Shown: in pieces, positions 18,102 to 26,141 of the stretch
How positions within the stretch are numbered: position 1 is the first letter of the stretch
Layout: every line of letters starts with the position of its first letter
Assembly: GCA_022647575.1 (NCBI GenBank)
Contig: JALCKY010000003.1
Coordinates: 207,001 to 271,000 of the forward strand
Length of the DNA stretch: 64,000 nt
Origin: Lachnospiraceae bacterium
Lineage (GTDB): Bacteria; Bacillota; Clostridia; Lachnospirales; Lachnospiraceae
Reading direction: 5' to 3'
Made by a program: the position numbers and the translations under genes
Notes under the pieces: generated by a model
The model's input: the letters and a program-made list of their open reading frames with translations, nothing else
What the model was told of the DNA's origin: nothing
The model's database searches: none

Positions 18102-18210
18102 TATAATTTTATCTTATATAATTATAATTATATATAATTTTATTTTATCACTGTTCCGTGCTATCTTAAACAGTTGAATGATAAAACGTTTCCGTCAGAA
18201 AGGCAGTGAA

Positions 18211-19251
18211 ATGAACTTTTTCAAGAAAAACATCTATGGGTTTCTGGTCAGCATTGCGGTCGCCGTACCGGCTTATCTTCTCGGCAAGAAATTTCCGGTC
18301 ATCGGCGGAGCCATCATTGCCATCATCGCCGGCATGATCCTCAACATTTTCCTGAAAGGACGCACGGAACTGAAGCCGGGTATCTCTTTCGTTTCCAAGA
18401 AAGTACTGCAGTGGGCGGTCATTCTCCTTGGTTTCGGAATGAACCTCGGCGTCGTGCTGAAGACCGGCGGACAGTCGCTGCCCATCATCCTCTGCACCAT
18501 TTCGGTTTCCCTCATCATTGCCTTCGTCCTGCATAAAGTCATGCATATTCCGTCGAATATTTCCACGCTGATCGGCGTCGGTTCTTCCATCTGCGGAGGT
18601 TCTGCCATTGCTGCCGCAGCTCCGGTCATCGACGCGGATGATTCCGAAGTGGCCCAGGCGATCTCGGTCATCTTTTTCTTCAACGTCCTGGCCGCCATTC
18701 TCTTTCCGATTCTCGGACAGGCGATCGGCTTCAGCACGCAGTCCGGAGAAGCCTTCGGTATCTTTGCCGGCACAGCCGTCAACGATACCTCGTCTGTTAC
18801 GGCAGCCGCCTCGACCTGGGACAGCATGTGGAACCTGGGAACGCAGACGCTGGATAAAGCCGTCACGGTCAAACTGACGCGGACGCTGGCAATCATCCCG
18901 ATCACCCTCTTCCTCGGCCTGTACCGTGCAAAAAAGGCAAAGCAGGGAAGCGACGTCACTTCCGGAACCTTTAAATTCTCCCGCATTTTCCCGATGTTCA
19001 TCCTCGGCTTCATCGCCGCTTCCGTCATCACAACCGTCACAGGCGCTTTCGGCGTCCCGGATACCATTTACCAGCCGCTGAAGGAACTCAGCAAATTCTT
19101 CATCGTTCTGGCCATGGCTGCCATCGGACTCAACACCGATATCGTCAAGCTCATCAAGTCGGGCGGCAAGCCGATTCTTCTGGGTGCCAGCTGCTGGGCC
19201 GGCATCACGGCCGTGAGCCTTCTGATGCAGCACGTCATGCACATCTGGTAA
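18211..19251 (+). CDS. YeiH-type putative anion exporter (UPF0324)
   Basis: 346 aa from ATG 18211 (AAAGG site); an upstream in-frame ATG at 18178 has no site. About ten transmembrane helices with the family hallmarks SSICGGSAIAA, AVNDTSSVTAA and AAIGLNTD. The family is annotated as sulfate or sulfite exporter-like, though substrates are poorly tested. The paired LysR gene next door supports a regulated stress-export role. A strong terminator follows. Confidence 0.92.
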   Translation: MNFFKKNIYGFLVSIAVAVPAYLLGKKFPVIGGAIIAIIAGMILNIFLKGRTELKPGISFVSKKVLQWAVILLGFGMNLGVVLKTGGQSLPIILCTISVSLIIAFVLHKVMHIPSNISTLIGVGSSICGGSAIAAAAPVIDADDSEVAQAISVIFFFNVLAAILFPILGQAIGFSTQSGEAFGIFAGTAVNDTSSVTAAASTWDSMWNLGTQTLDKAVTVKLTRTLAIIPITLFLGLYRAKKAKQGSDVTSGTFKFSRIFPMFILGFIAASVITTVTGAFGVPDTIYQPLKELSKFFIVLAMAAIGLNTDIVKLIKSGGKPILLGASCWAGITAVSLLMQHVMHIW

Positions 19252-19282
19252 AACAGAAACGTCTGAATCATCCAATGTACGT

Positions 19283-19316
19283 AAAAAGCAGCTGCACGCA
19301 GGCAGCTGTTTTTTTT
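19283..19316. terminator. Bidirectional terminator
   Basis: Stem CAGCTGC/GCAGCTG with flanking AAAAA and TTTTTTTT, lying between the yeiH-like gene and the convergent sensor-kinase gene. It should serve both strands. Confidence 0.9.
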
Positions 19317-19337
19317 AATTTCCGGGCCATTCGTTTC

Positions 19338-19824
19338 TTATTCTGCCGGAAAATAAAGCGCTATCCGGAAATGATTCCCGTCTTCTCCCGACGCAGAGTC
19401 CCCGTTCATCTTCTGCATCATCAGCCGGATATTGGAAAGTCCGATCTTCGTGCTTTCCACTTCCGATGAGCTGTCTGACATCTTTCTGATTTTATTCTCA
19501 AAAGTCAGCTCCAGCTTTTTATTCTGCACGCTGTAGCGGATGGATACCGGCTGCGCCGGATCTGCATATTTCAGGATATTGGAACTGATATTGTTGAAAA
19601 TGCGGCTGATATAGTCCATCGAGACCGCGATCTTTCCCTTCGGCCATTCGGTGCCGCACTCGATGCGGTAGCCCTGGCTTTCGAGATAAAAGACCAGTTC
19701 CGAAAGCGTGTCTTCCAGCACATAGCGGATTTCCTGCGGCGGATCCAGTTCCGTTTCTTTTTTACCCGAAACCAGAAACCGTTCAAAAAGATCATTGGAC
19801 ATAGACTTGACCTCATTGGCCTTT
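19338..19824 (-). pseudogene. Sensor histidine kinase, C-terminal HATPase fragment
   Basis: Reads as the ATP-binding half of the kinase whose N-terminal half is at 19813-20646: N-box-like SRIFNNISSNILKYAD, then TKIGLSNIRLMMQKM and a final FRIALYFPAE. It stays open upstream to the AAA at 19822-19824, where removing one A joins KKASDK to ANEVKSMSND and gives a continuous VanS-like kinase. The first in-frame start is ATG 19802. It would be non-functional alone. The G boxes are somewhat degenerate (IGLSNIR in place of GLGL). Confidence 0.75.
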
Positions 19825-20646
19825 GTCCGATGCCTTCTTCAGATACTGCTGCCTCGTTTCTTCATCTTTGTATTTTCCCTTCTGCAGAAGTTCCAGGTAA
19901 AGGAGAAGAGCCGTCAGCGGCGTCCGGAGGTCATGCGAAAGCTCCGTGACAAGATTCGTATTTGCCTCCGACAGTTTCCGTACCATTTCAAAATTTCTCG
20001 AAAGCGTCTGCCGCATCTCGTTGAGTTCTCCGGCAAGAGAGGCAATCTCATCTTTTCCTCTGACGGACACCGCGTGGTCAAGCCCGCCCGTTTCCAGGAT
20101 ACGGACTTCATTTTCCAGCTGCTTGATATAATTGATCTTGCGCTGGAGAAACAGCAGGATCAGCAGCAGCGCCGCACCGCAGGACAGGACAGCACTCATC
20201 AGTGTAATGGTGTTCTCGTAGCGCATGGAATAGAAACCGATCAGATAGACATCCGCCGGACCGTCGGCAAAGTTGATGACATACGTATGGACTTCCCCGT
20301 AATATCCGCGGTCGGCTTTTGCCTCGCCGGCATCATAGGTATACTCCGAATCGTAGATCAGGGCATCATCCCGGAAAACCGCGATATAGACCACCGACTG
20401 CTGCTGGGTCCAGTCATCCAGAAGTTCATAGTCCGCGGCAGATACATTATACTGATTGACGAATGCCTGCAGGCTGTTGGCGCTCTTCTGCTCTTCGCGT
20501 TCCATGTATCCGGAGGTCTTCAGAATGTTGTCGACCAGCACATTTCCCAGGGAATGAAAACAGAAAAAGCAGGCGATGCCTGCCGCGATAGCCCCCAGGA
20601 GCAGAAGGAATGCTTCCATTTTCAGGCTGTGGATTTTCTTATTCAA
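19813..20646 (-). pseudogene. Sensor histidine kinase, N-terminal sensor/HAMP/HisKA fragment
   Basis: 277 aa: a transmembrane helix (10-32), an extracytoplasmic sensor of about 120 residues, a second helix (about 165-185), a HAMP-like linker (ETGGLDHAVSVRGKDEIASLA) and the dimerisation helix with the phospho-acceptor in LSHDLRTPLTAL. It ends at a TGA after SDKGQ because of one extra A near 19822. Its start overlaps the stop of the response regulator gene by eight bases. If the indel is an assembly error, this is an ordinary OmpR-type two-component sensor. Confidence 0.8.
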
Positions 20647-21346
20647 AGCGGTATCCCTTTCCCCAGACGGTTTTTATATGAAGCGGATTCTGCGGATCTT
20701 TTTCAACCTTGACGCGGAGATTCCGGATATGGACCATGACCGTGCCGGCGCTGGAATAAAAGAAAGGTTCATTCCAGATATCTTCATAAATGTTCTGAGC
20801 CGAAAAAATCCTGCGCGGATTTTTCATCAGCTTCAGAAGGATGCGGTACTCAATATCGGAAAGCTCTGTTTCATTTCCGTCGACCGTCACTTCATTGAAA
20901 TCTTCGCTGATGCGGATCCGGTCGATTTCAATGACCCGGTCCTTTTCCTGCAGGGTTTCCTCTTCCTGCTTTCCCCTGTAAATGCGGTATCGCCGGAGCA
21001 GTGCCTTGACCCTGCCGAGAAGCTCCGCATAGGAAAACGGTTTTGCCAGATAATCATCCCCGCCGGCCATCAGCCCGATCAGCTTGTCCGATTCTTTTGA
21101 TTTTGCCGTCAGAAATAAAACCGGAACATTGGAAACCTTCCGGATTTCTTCGCACGTTTTCAGACCGGACATTCCGGGCATCATGACGTCCAGAATGACG
21201 AGATCGGTGGTCTCGCTGAGCTTCTCAAGTCCTGCCTTTCCGCAGTCCGCTTCTTCAACGGAATAATTTTCACTTTCAAGAAGGATCCTCACGCCTTCGC
21301 GGATATCCTTGTCGTCCTCTACAATCAGAATATTTTCCTGAGCCAC
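20639..21346 (-). CDS. OmpR/PhoB family response regulator
   Basis: 235 aa. Receiver domain 4-115 with the acidic pair VEDDKD, phospho-aspartate in LVILDVMMPG and lysine in YLAKPFS, followed by a winged-helix DNA-binding domain (about 140-235) ending in WGKGYRFE. It is VanR-like in overall pattern. It is the first gene of a leftward two-gene unit; the cognate kinase gene is frameshifted. Targets are unknown; the repeat-rich lipoprotein gene at 21.5 kb on the same strand is a possible one by position only. Confidence 0.93.
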   Translation of the reverse strand: MAQENILIVEDDKDIREGVRILLESENYSVEEADCGKAGLEKLSETTDLVILDVMMPGMSGLKTCEEIRKVSNVPVLFLTAKSKESDKLIGLMAGGDDYLAKPFSYAELLGRVKALLRRYRIYRGKQEEETLQEKDRVIEIDRIRISEDFNEVTVDGNETELSDIEYRILLKLMKNPRRIFSAQNIYEDIWNEPFFYSSAGTVMVHIRNLRVKVEKDPQNPLHIKTVWGKGYRFE

Positions 21347-21441
21347 GATGTTTCCCCTTTTTCATGCTTCCTTTTTCTGAGCCGGGACTATCATAGAGTT
21401 AAAAAGTGTCGTTTATGTGAATTCTGAAGGATTCGAATGTT

Positions 21442-21477
21442 AAAAAAAGGCTGCAGCGGGATTTCTCTCATGCAGCC
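21442..21477 (-). terminator. Rho-independent terminator after the repeat lipoprotein
   Basis: On the minus strand, stem GGCTGCA/TGCAGCC with a 15-base loop followed by seven T, about 50 bases beyond the stop of the lipoprotein gene. Confidence 0.85.
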
Positions 21478-21525
21478 TGATAACAAGGAAAAGGAAGGAA
21501 AGCTATTAACGGATAAAAGCGCTCC

Positions 21526-21921
21526 TTATGAAGCTTTGGAAGCACTTGACGATGTCGTTGCAGCCTTGGAAGATGTCGTCTTGGAAGCAGTGGAAGCTGC
21601 CTTGGAAGACGTGCTGGACGTGCTCTTGGAAGCAGTCGAAGCAGCCTTGGAAGACGTGCTGGACGTGCTCTTGGAAGCCGTCGAAGCTGCCTTGGAGGAT
21701 GTGCTGGACGTGCTCTTGGAAGCAGTCGAAGCAGCCTTGGAAGCTGTTGAAGATGCCTTCGAAGCAGTGGATGCTGCCGTTGAAGCCGTCGTTGATGTCG
21801 TTGCCTTGGAAGCTGTCGTACCGGATGTCGTAGAAGTCTTCGGGCCGCAAGCCACAACGGACATAGCCATCAGACCTGCAAGTGTGAATACTGCTATACG
21901 TTTTGACCATTTCTTCATCAT
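21526..21921 (-). CDS. Small lipoprotein made of Ser/Thr/Ala/Lys repeats
   Basis: 131 aa. A lipoprotein signal (lysines, then LAGLMAMSVVAC with the lipid-cysteine near residue 25) leads into a tail made only of Ser, Thr, Ala and Lys, with three exact 15-residue repeats KAASTASKSTSSTSS. There is no folded domain. The same style of linker precedes the folded part of the ABC binding protein at 27 kb (STAASTAAS), so this may be a stand-alone wall spacer, a heavily glycosylated stalk, or the remnant of a lipoprotein that lost its domain. The start follows AAAGGAG. A terminator lies directly downstream. Confidence 0.75.
   Translation of the reverse strand: MMKKWSKRIAVFTLAGLMAMSVVACGPKTSTTSGTTASKATTSTTASTAASTASKASSTASKAASTASKSTSSTSSKAASTASKSTSSTSSKAASTASKSTSSTSSKAASTASKTTSSKAATTSSSASKAS
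21601..21735 (-). repeat. Three tandem 45-base repeats inside the lipoprotein gene
   Basis: Units begin at 21601, 21646 and 21691. Units 1 and 3 differ at few bases and unit 2 mainly in synonymous positions. They keep the reading frame, so copy number can change without breaking the protein. Confidence 0.9.
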
Positions 21922-21997
21922 AATAAAAAATCTCCTTTCAAAGTGAAACCTGTTTTTTTGTTTTCCTTGAATCTGAAAATCATCATAACAGGCACAC

Positions 21998-22035
21998 CTT
22001 AATAAATCCTAAAGGAGTTCTTAAGGTTTATTAAG
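21998..22035. promoter_or_regulatory. Inverted repeat between GH51 and the lipoprotein gene
   Basis: A 9-base perfect repeat CTTAATAAA/TTTATTAAG with an inner TCCT/AGGA pair. It lies 16 bases beyond the GH51 stop and upstream of the lipoprotein gene. It may be a weak terminator for the arabinan operon or an operator; there is no T tract. Confidence 0.4.
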
Positions 22036-22050
22036 CCGAAAGGAGCTTGA

Positions 22051-23559
22051 TCATTTCATCAGCCGGATGACATTCCAGGATGCCGCTTTCAAAACCGTCT
22101 GCATCTTTCCCTGTACGAAAGAGACGGCACTGTCCGGCCGCGGCACGACCGGTTCTTCCTCCGCAGAATTTTCCCTTTTCAGGTCATCAGAGCATAGAAC
22201 GCTTTTCACAGGCCGGAACTCCGACCCAAAGCTTCGTACATCCGCCTCGAACTGAACGTCTTCGCTGAGGTTCCTGTTGACCGCAAAAATTACCAGTTCC
22301 GATTTCTCTTCATTCCACACCGGAACGGTCACGATGTCGCTGACCTCACCGTGCTTTGCCGTCAAATGAACCGTACTTTCCAGATCCGCCGAAAGCACTT
22401 CTCCGCGTCCGTATGCCGACGCCTGGCAGAACGGCCAGTAAATCGTCTGACGCCAGGCTGCACCGCCCTTTTCCGTCATGATCGGAGCGATGACATTGAC
22501 CAGCTGGGCCAGACAGGCGATTTTGACGCGGTCCGCGTGCCGGAGCAGGGTAATCATCATTTCTCCGACCAGAAGCGCATCCTCAAAATTGTAGTGATCC
22601 TCCAGAAGCGGCGGCGCAGTCTGCCAGGGATGATTCTTCTGGATGTCTTCCTGCTCTGCCGCCGAATGATACCAGACATTCCATTCATCAAAGCTCAGAT
22701 TGATTTTCTTTTTTCCGCCGCGCTTCTCCTGTACTTCATCGCAGATGCCGGTGACTGTCCGGATGAATGCATCCAGGTCATCGGACTTCGCCAGGAAATC
22801 GCTGCTGTCATTTTCCTGATTGCCGTAATACTGATGCAGGGAAATGTAATCCACATAATCGTAATTCTCGGTCAGCGTCACTCTCTCCCATTCCGGGAAT
22901 GTCGGAATGTCTTTATAGGAGCTTCCGCAGGACACCAGTTCAATCGACGGATCGATCATTTTCATCGCTTTCGCCGTTTCCGCCGAAAGCCGTCCGTATT
23001 CCTGCATCGTCTTATGTCCGATCTGCCACGGACCGTCCATCTCATTTCCGAGGCACCACAGTTTGAACCCGTACGGGTTTTCCCGTCCGTAGCTTCTCCG
23101 AAGGTCGCTGTATTTCGTTCCTCCGGGAAAGTTGCAGTACTCCAGAAGATTGCAGGCATCCGCGATCCCCCGGGTTCCGAGGTTGACGGCCATCATGACG
23201 TCCGTACCTGCTTTTTCCGCCCACCGGGAAAATTCATCCAGTCCGAAGGTATTCGGCTCAAGACTCGTCCAGGCCAGCTCCAGCCTGGGGCTGCGTTTTT
23301 CAGCAGGACCGACGCTGTCCTCCCAGAAGAAATTCGAGACAAAATTTCCTCCCGGGTACCGTACATTGCTGACATTCAGATTCCTGACAAGTTTCAGGAC
23401 ATCCTTCCGGAAGCCTTCCCCGTCCGCTTCCGGATGCCCCGGTTCATAGATGCCTCCGTAGACTGCACGTCCGAGGTGTTCAATGAAAGAGCCGTAGATA
23501 CGTTTATCTACGGCTGAAAGCCTGCTGCTTTTATCGATTGTCAGTTTTGCTTTTTTCAT
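22051..23559 (-). CDS. abfA: GH51 alpha-L-arabinofuranosidase
   Basis: 502 aa, full family length and without a signal peptide, so intracellular. The acid/base glutamate is E173 in GNEMDGPW and the nucleophile E292 in SFDEWNVWY, both as in characterised GH51 enzymes; NVRYPGGNF and ISLHQYYG are other family marks. It removes terminal arabinofuranose from imported arabino-oligosaccharides. It is the last gene of the leftward arabinan operon, its ATG overlapping the stop of the yesL-like gene by four bases. Confidence 0.95.
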   Translation of the reverse strand: MKKAKLTIDKSSRLSAVDKRIYGSFIEHLGRAVYGGIYEPGHPEADGEGFRKDVLKLVRNLNVSNVRYPGGNFVSNFFWEDSVGPAEKRSPRLELAWTSLEPNTFGLDEFSRWAEKAGTDVMMAVNLGTRGIADACNLLEYCNFPGGTKYSDLRRSYGRENPYGFKLWCLGNEMDGPWQIGHKTMQEYGRLSAETAKAMKMIDPSIELVSCGSSYKDIPTFPEWERVTLTENYDYVDYISLHQYYGNQENDSSDFLAKSDDLDAFIRTVTGICDEVQEKRGGKKKINLSFDEWNVWYHSAAEQEDIQKNHPWQTAPPLLEDHYNFEDALLVGEMMITLLRHADRVKIACLAQLVNVIAPIMTEKGGAAWRQTIYWPFCQASAYGRGEVLSADLESTVHLTAKHGEVSDIVTVPVWNEEKSELVIFAVNRNLSEDVQFEADVRSFGSEFRPVKSVLCSDDLKRENSAEEEPVVPRPDSAVSFVQGKMQTVLKAASWNVIRLMK

Positions 23560-24236
23560 ACCGGCCTGATTACCCTTTTCTTTACAGTTTTTTCAATCAG
23601 AGAATAGATCATCAGCTGATAAACGGAAAACCCGGTCAGAAGGAGCAGCGGAAGGGAATACGGCATCGTCAGAATAAAGACAGCTGCATAAACCGCCGTC
23701 AGGACAGTCACTGCCGCCGACGTCCGCCATTCCGCAATCATCAGGATGAATGTGTTCTTCATCAGGTATTTTACAGGCAGGTCCGTCATCGATGCAAGCA
23801 CCAATCCGTAGGCACCGGTCAGGACTCCGAAAATCGCCGCACCGATGCCGAAGCCCATGAGCGGTGCTCCGTCCTTTCCGAAATTTCCGGCAAGGCTCAT
23901 CAAATAGTAGGCATAGAGAAGAAGCGCTGCGCTGAAAGCTCCGATCGGCATCGTTTTCAGAAGATCGCTTTTGAATTCTTTCCGGTAATCTTCAAAGGAA
24001 AACCCGTATCCGTCCCGCCACATGATTCCGAGATAGCGGTTCGATGCCGCGATTGCCGCGGGAATCGTCACGACCGGCAGACAGCTTGCAAGAAAAACCA
24101 GATTTGCCAGAATGAACCGGCCTGCAAAATTCCAGATCAGGAAACCGACTCTTCTCAGACCGCTTCTCGGCGGTTCCTTTTCGCGGTCGTTGTTGCCCTG
24201 ATACCAGTTCATGAATCTGCTTGTAAGTTTTATCAT
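23556..24236 (-). CDS. YesL-type DUF624 membrane protein
   Basis: 226 aa with about five transmembrane helices, including FILANLVFLASCLPVVTIPAA near residues 40-60, typical of DUF624/YesL. These proteins often sit beside sugar ABC transporters of the MalFG or YtcQ type. Their function is unproven; an assembly or regulatory role in the transport system is supposed. Here it lies between the second permease and GH51, overlapping the latter. Confidence 0.88.
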   Translation of the reverse strand: MIKLTSRFMNWYQGNNDREKEPPRSGLRRVGFLIWNFAGRFILANLVFLASCLPVVTIPAAIAASNRYLGIMWRDGYGFSFEDYRKEFKSDLLKTMPIGAFSAALLLYAYYLMSLAGNFGKDGAPLMGFGIGAAIFGVLTGAYGLVLASMTDLPVKYLMKNTFILMIAEWRTSAAVTVLTAVYAAVFILTMPYSLPLLLLTGFSVYQLMIYSLIEKTVKKRVIRPV

Positions 24237-24267
24237 TTCTGTTTCCGCTGTTCCTTCCCGCGCGATC

Positions 24268-25137
24268 TCAGTTCTTCATTCCTGTCAGGACGATGCCTTC
24301 CACGAAGCTCTTCTGTCCGAAGATATAAATGATGATGCCGGGCAGGATCGTCATGAAGGTTGCCGCCATCGCCAGCGGCCAGTTGGTCCCGAACGATCCG
24401 GTGAAGTTCGTCAGGGCAATGGCAAAGGTAAATTTATCCATGCTGTTGATGTAGATGATCTGCTGCAGCATGTCGTTCCAGATCTGGATGAACAGCATCA
24501 TTGCCACCACGACGATAGCCGGCTTAATGGACGGCACCAGGATGGTCCAGAGGATTCTCATTCTTCCCGCCCCGTCAATGGAAGCAGCCTCATCCAGTTC
24601 CTTCGGGATCGTCATGAAGAACTGCCGAATCAGGAAAATGTTGAAGAATCCGCCGCCGGTAAGAAACGGCAGAATCAGCGGCCAGTAGGTATCGCCCAGT
24701 CCCAGTCCTTTTGTCCATGCCACATACAGCGGGATCAGCGTGACCATGCCGGGAAGGAGAATCGTGCTGACGCAAATATCAAAGATCAGCTTCTTTCCCG
24801 GAAATCTCAGTCTTGCAAATGCATATCCGCAGAAGATGGCGGTGATGGTGCCGAATGTCACGGCCGGAATGATGATGGAGAAGGTGTTCCGGAAATAAGT
24901 CCAGTACTCGAATGTCTGCAGTGCCTTTGAGTAATTCGACCACAGCCATTCATGCGGTATGAATTCCGGAGGATACGAATTGACTGCCGCCACGCTCATG
25001 ACCGAGGTACGGAAGATCCACCAGATCGGGAGGATGACCAGAAGCGCAACAAAAAGGACGATGACTGTCGCAATCCAGTTCCAGAATGATTCTCTTTTTT
25101 TCTTGCTTGCAAATGTTCCGGATGCCATCTTACTCAT
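24268..25137 (-). CDS. Carbohydrate ABC transporter permease (MalG/AraQ type)
   Basis: 289 aa, six transmembrane helices. The EAA loop that docks the ATPase is visible as ELDEAASIDGAGRMRILWTI. It overlaps the upstream permease gene by eight bases. With the binding protein and the other permease it forms a CUT1-type importer for arabino-oligosaccharides (substrate inferred from GH51, GH127 and araBD). No ATPase gene is present; CUT1 systems commonly share a distant MsmX-like ATPase. Confidence 0.93.
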   Translation of the reverse strand: MSKMASGTFASKKKRESFWNWIATVIVLFVALLVILPIWWIFRTSVMSVAAVNSYPPEFIPHEWLWSNYSKALQTFEYWTYFRNTFSIIIPAVTFGTITAIFCGYAFARLRFPGKKLIFDICVSTILLPGMVTLIPLYVAWTKGLGLGDTYWPLILPFLTGGGFFNIFLIRQFFMTIPKELDEAASIDGAGRMRILWTILVPSIKPAIVVVAMMLFIQIWNDMLQQIIYINSMDKFTFAIALTNFTGSFGTNWPLAMAATFMTILPGIIIYIFGQKSFVEGIVLTGMKN

Positions 25138-26053
25138 CCCCCTCTCCGAAGATCTGATTCTTCTGCGTCAGGAAAAGAATCAGCGTGAAAATACCGCAGA
25201 GGATGAAGAACACCACGGAATAAGCCGCCGCGTATCCCAGCTTGTTTTTCTTGAATCCGTACAGATAAATGACATAGGACATGAACATCGATTTCTTGTC
25301 CGGTCCGCCGTTCGTCAGAGCCAGCGCCGGGTTGATGACCTGAAGATGCGTGATGAGAGCCATCAGCACGTTGTAGAAAATGATCGGCGAAATACTCGGA
25401 ATCGTAATGTTCCAGAAACGCTGCCACGCATTTGCCCCGTCGATCTTTGCCGCTTCCATGTAGACGGTCGGCACGTTCTGAAGACCAGCGAGGAAAATGA
25501 CGATCAGATTTCCCGATGTCCAGATTGCGATCAGGACGAGGCAGGGAATGACCTGTGACGGACTGTCCAGGAAGCGCTGCTGCGGAAGTCCCATCATGCG
25601 CAGGATAAAATTAAACAATCCGAAGTTGCCTTCATATAGCCACTGCCATCCTTTGAAGACGCCGATCGCCGGCAGGAGGTAGGGGATGAAAAAGATGGAT
25701 CTGAAAAATGTCCGTCCTTTAATATTCATGTTCAGGAGCAGTGCGATCAGAAGGGAATAGACGATGGCACCGACTACGGCAAGTACCGCATATAGAATGG
25801 TTGCCTTCAGAGAATCGGCAAGATAGATATCTTTTGTAAAGATCCGTACGAAATTCGCTGCCCCGATGAATTTCGGTTTCGTCAGTCCGTTCCAGTCAAA
25901 GAAGCTCAGGACGAAAACCGCAATGGTCGGGAGATAGCTGATGAACGTCACGCCGAGAAATGCCGGGATCAGACAGAGGTAAGCGGTTCTGGCTTCCTTG
26001 TGTCCGGTTCTCGTGGTCGGAATTTTTGTTTTTTTCTTTCTTACTTCTGACAT
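25130..26053 (-). CDS. Carbohydrate ABC transporter permease (MalF/AraP type)
   Basis: 307 aa with a basic cytosolic start and six transmembrane helices; EAA loop MEAAKIDGANAWQRFWNITI. It is the first permease after the binding protein gene, from which it is separated by a strong hairpin. Partner of the permease at 24.3 kb. Confidence 0.93.
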   Translation of the reverse strand: MSEVRKKKTKIPTTRTGHKEARTAYLCLIPAFLGVTFISYLPTIAVFVLSFFDWNGLTKPKFIGAANFVRIFTKDIYLADSLKATILYAVLAVVGAIVYSLLIALLLNMNIKGRTFFRSIFFIPYLLPAIGVFKGWQWLYEGNFGLFNFILRMMGLPQQRFLDSPSQVIPCLVLIAIWTSGNLIVIFLAGLQNVPTVYMEAAKIDGANAWQRFWNITIPSISPIIFYNVLMALITHLQVINPALALTNGGPDKKSMFMSYVIYLYGFKKNKLGYAAAYSVVFFILCGIFTLILFLTQKNQIFGEGDE

Positions 26054-26078
26054 TCTGATAACCTCATCACAGAATTAT

Positions 26079-26121
26079 GGAGACAGGCGCGGGAAACATT
26101 TTGGAGGACGCGCCTGTCTCC
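26079..26121 (-). promoter_or_regulatory. Strong intergenic hairpin between binding protein and permease genes
   Basis: Perfect 13-base stem GGAGACAGGCGCG/CGCGCCTGTCTCC with a 17-base loop and no T tract. In this position, after the binding-protein gene of an ABC operon, such hairpins usually protect the upstream mRNA so that the binding protein is made in excess over the permeases. That role is by analogy. Confidence 0.75.
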
Positions 26122-26141
26122 GTGAACTTGCCTGTTACTGA

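Noticed and set aside
18166-19275. A 369-codon minus-strand frame opposite the YeiH-type gene
   Set aside because: Asp/Gly/Arg-rich shadow of a membrane protein gene; the plus-strand frame has family motifs and a ribosome site.
21601-21735. Possible CRISPR array
   Set aside because: Repeats are directly adjacent, without spacers, and keep a protein reading frame.
22351-23517. A 388-codon plus-strand frame opposite GH51
   Set aside because: The minus strand carries both catalytic glutamates of GH51; the opposite frame is a complement artefact.
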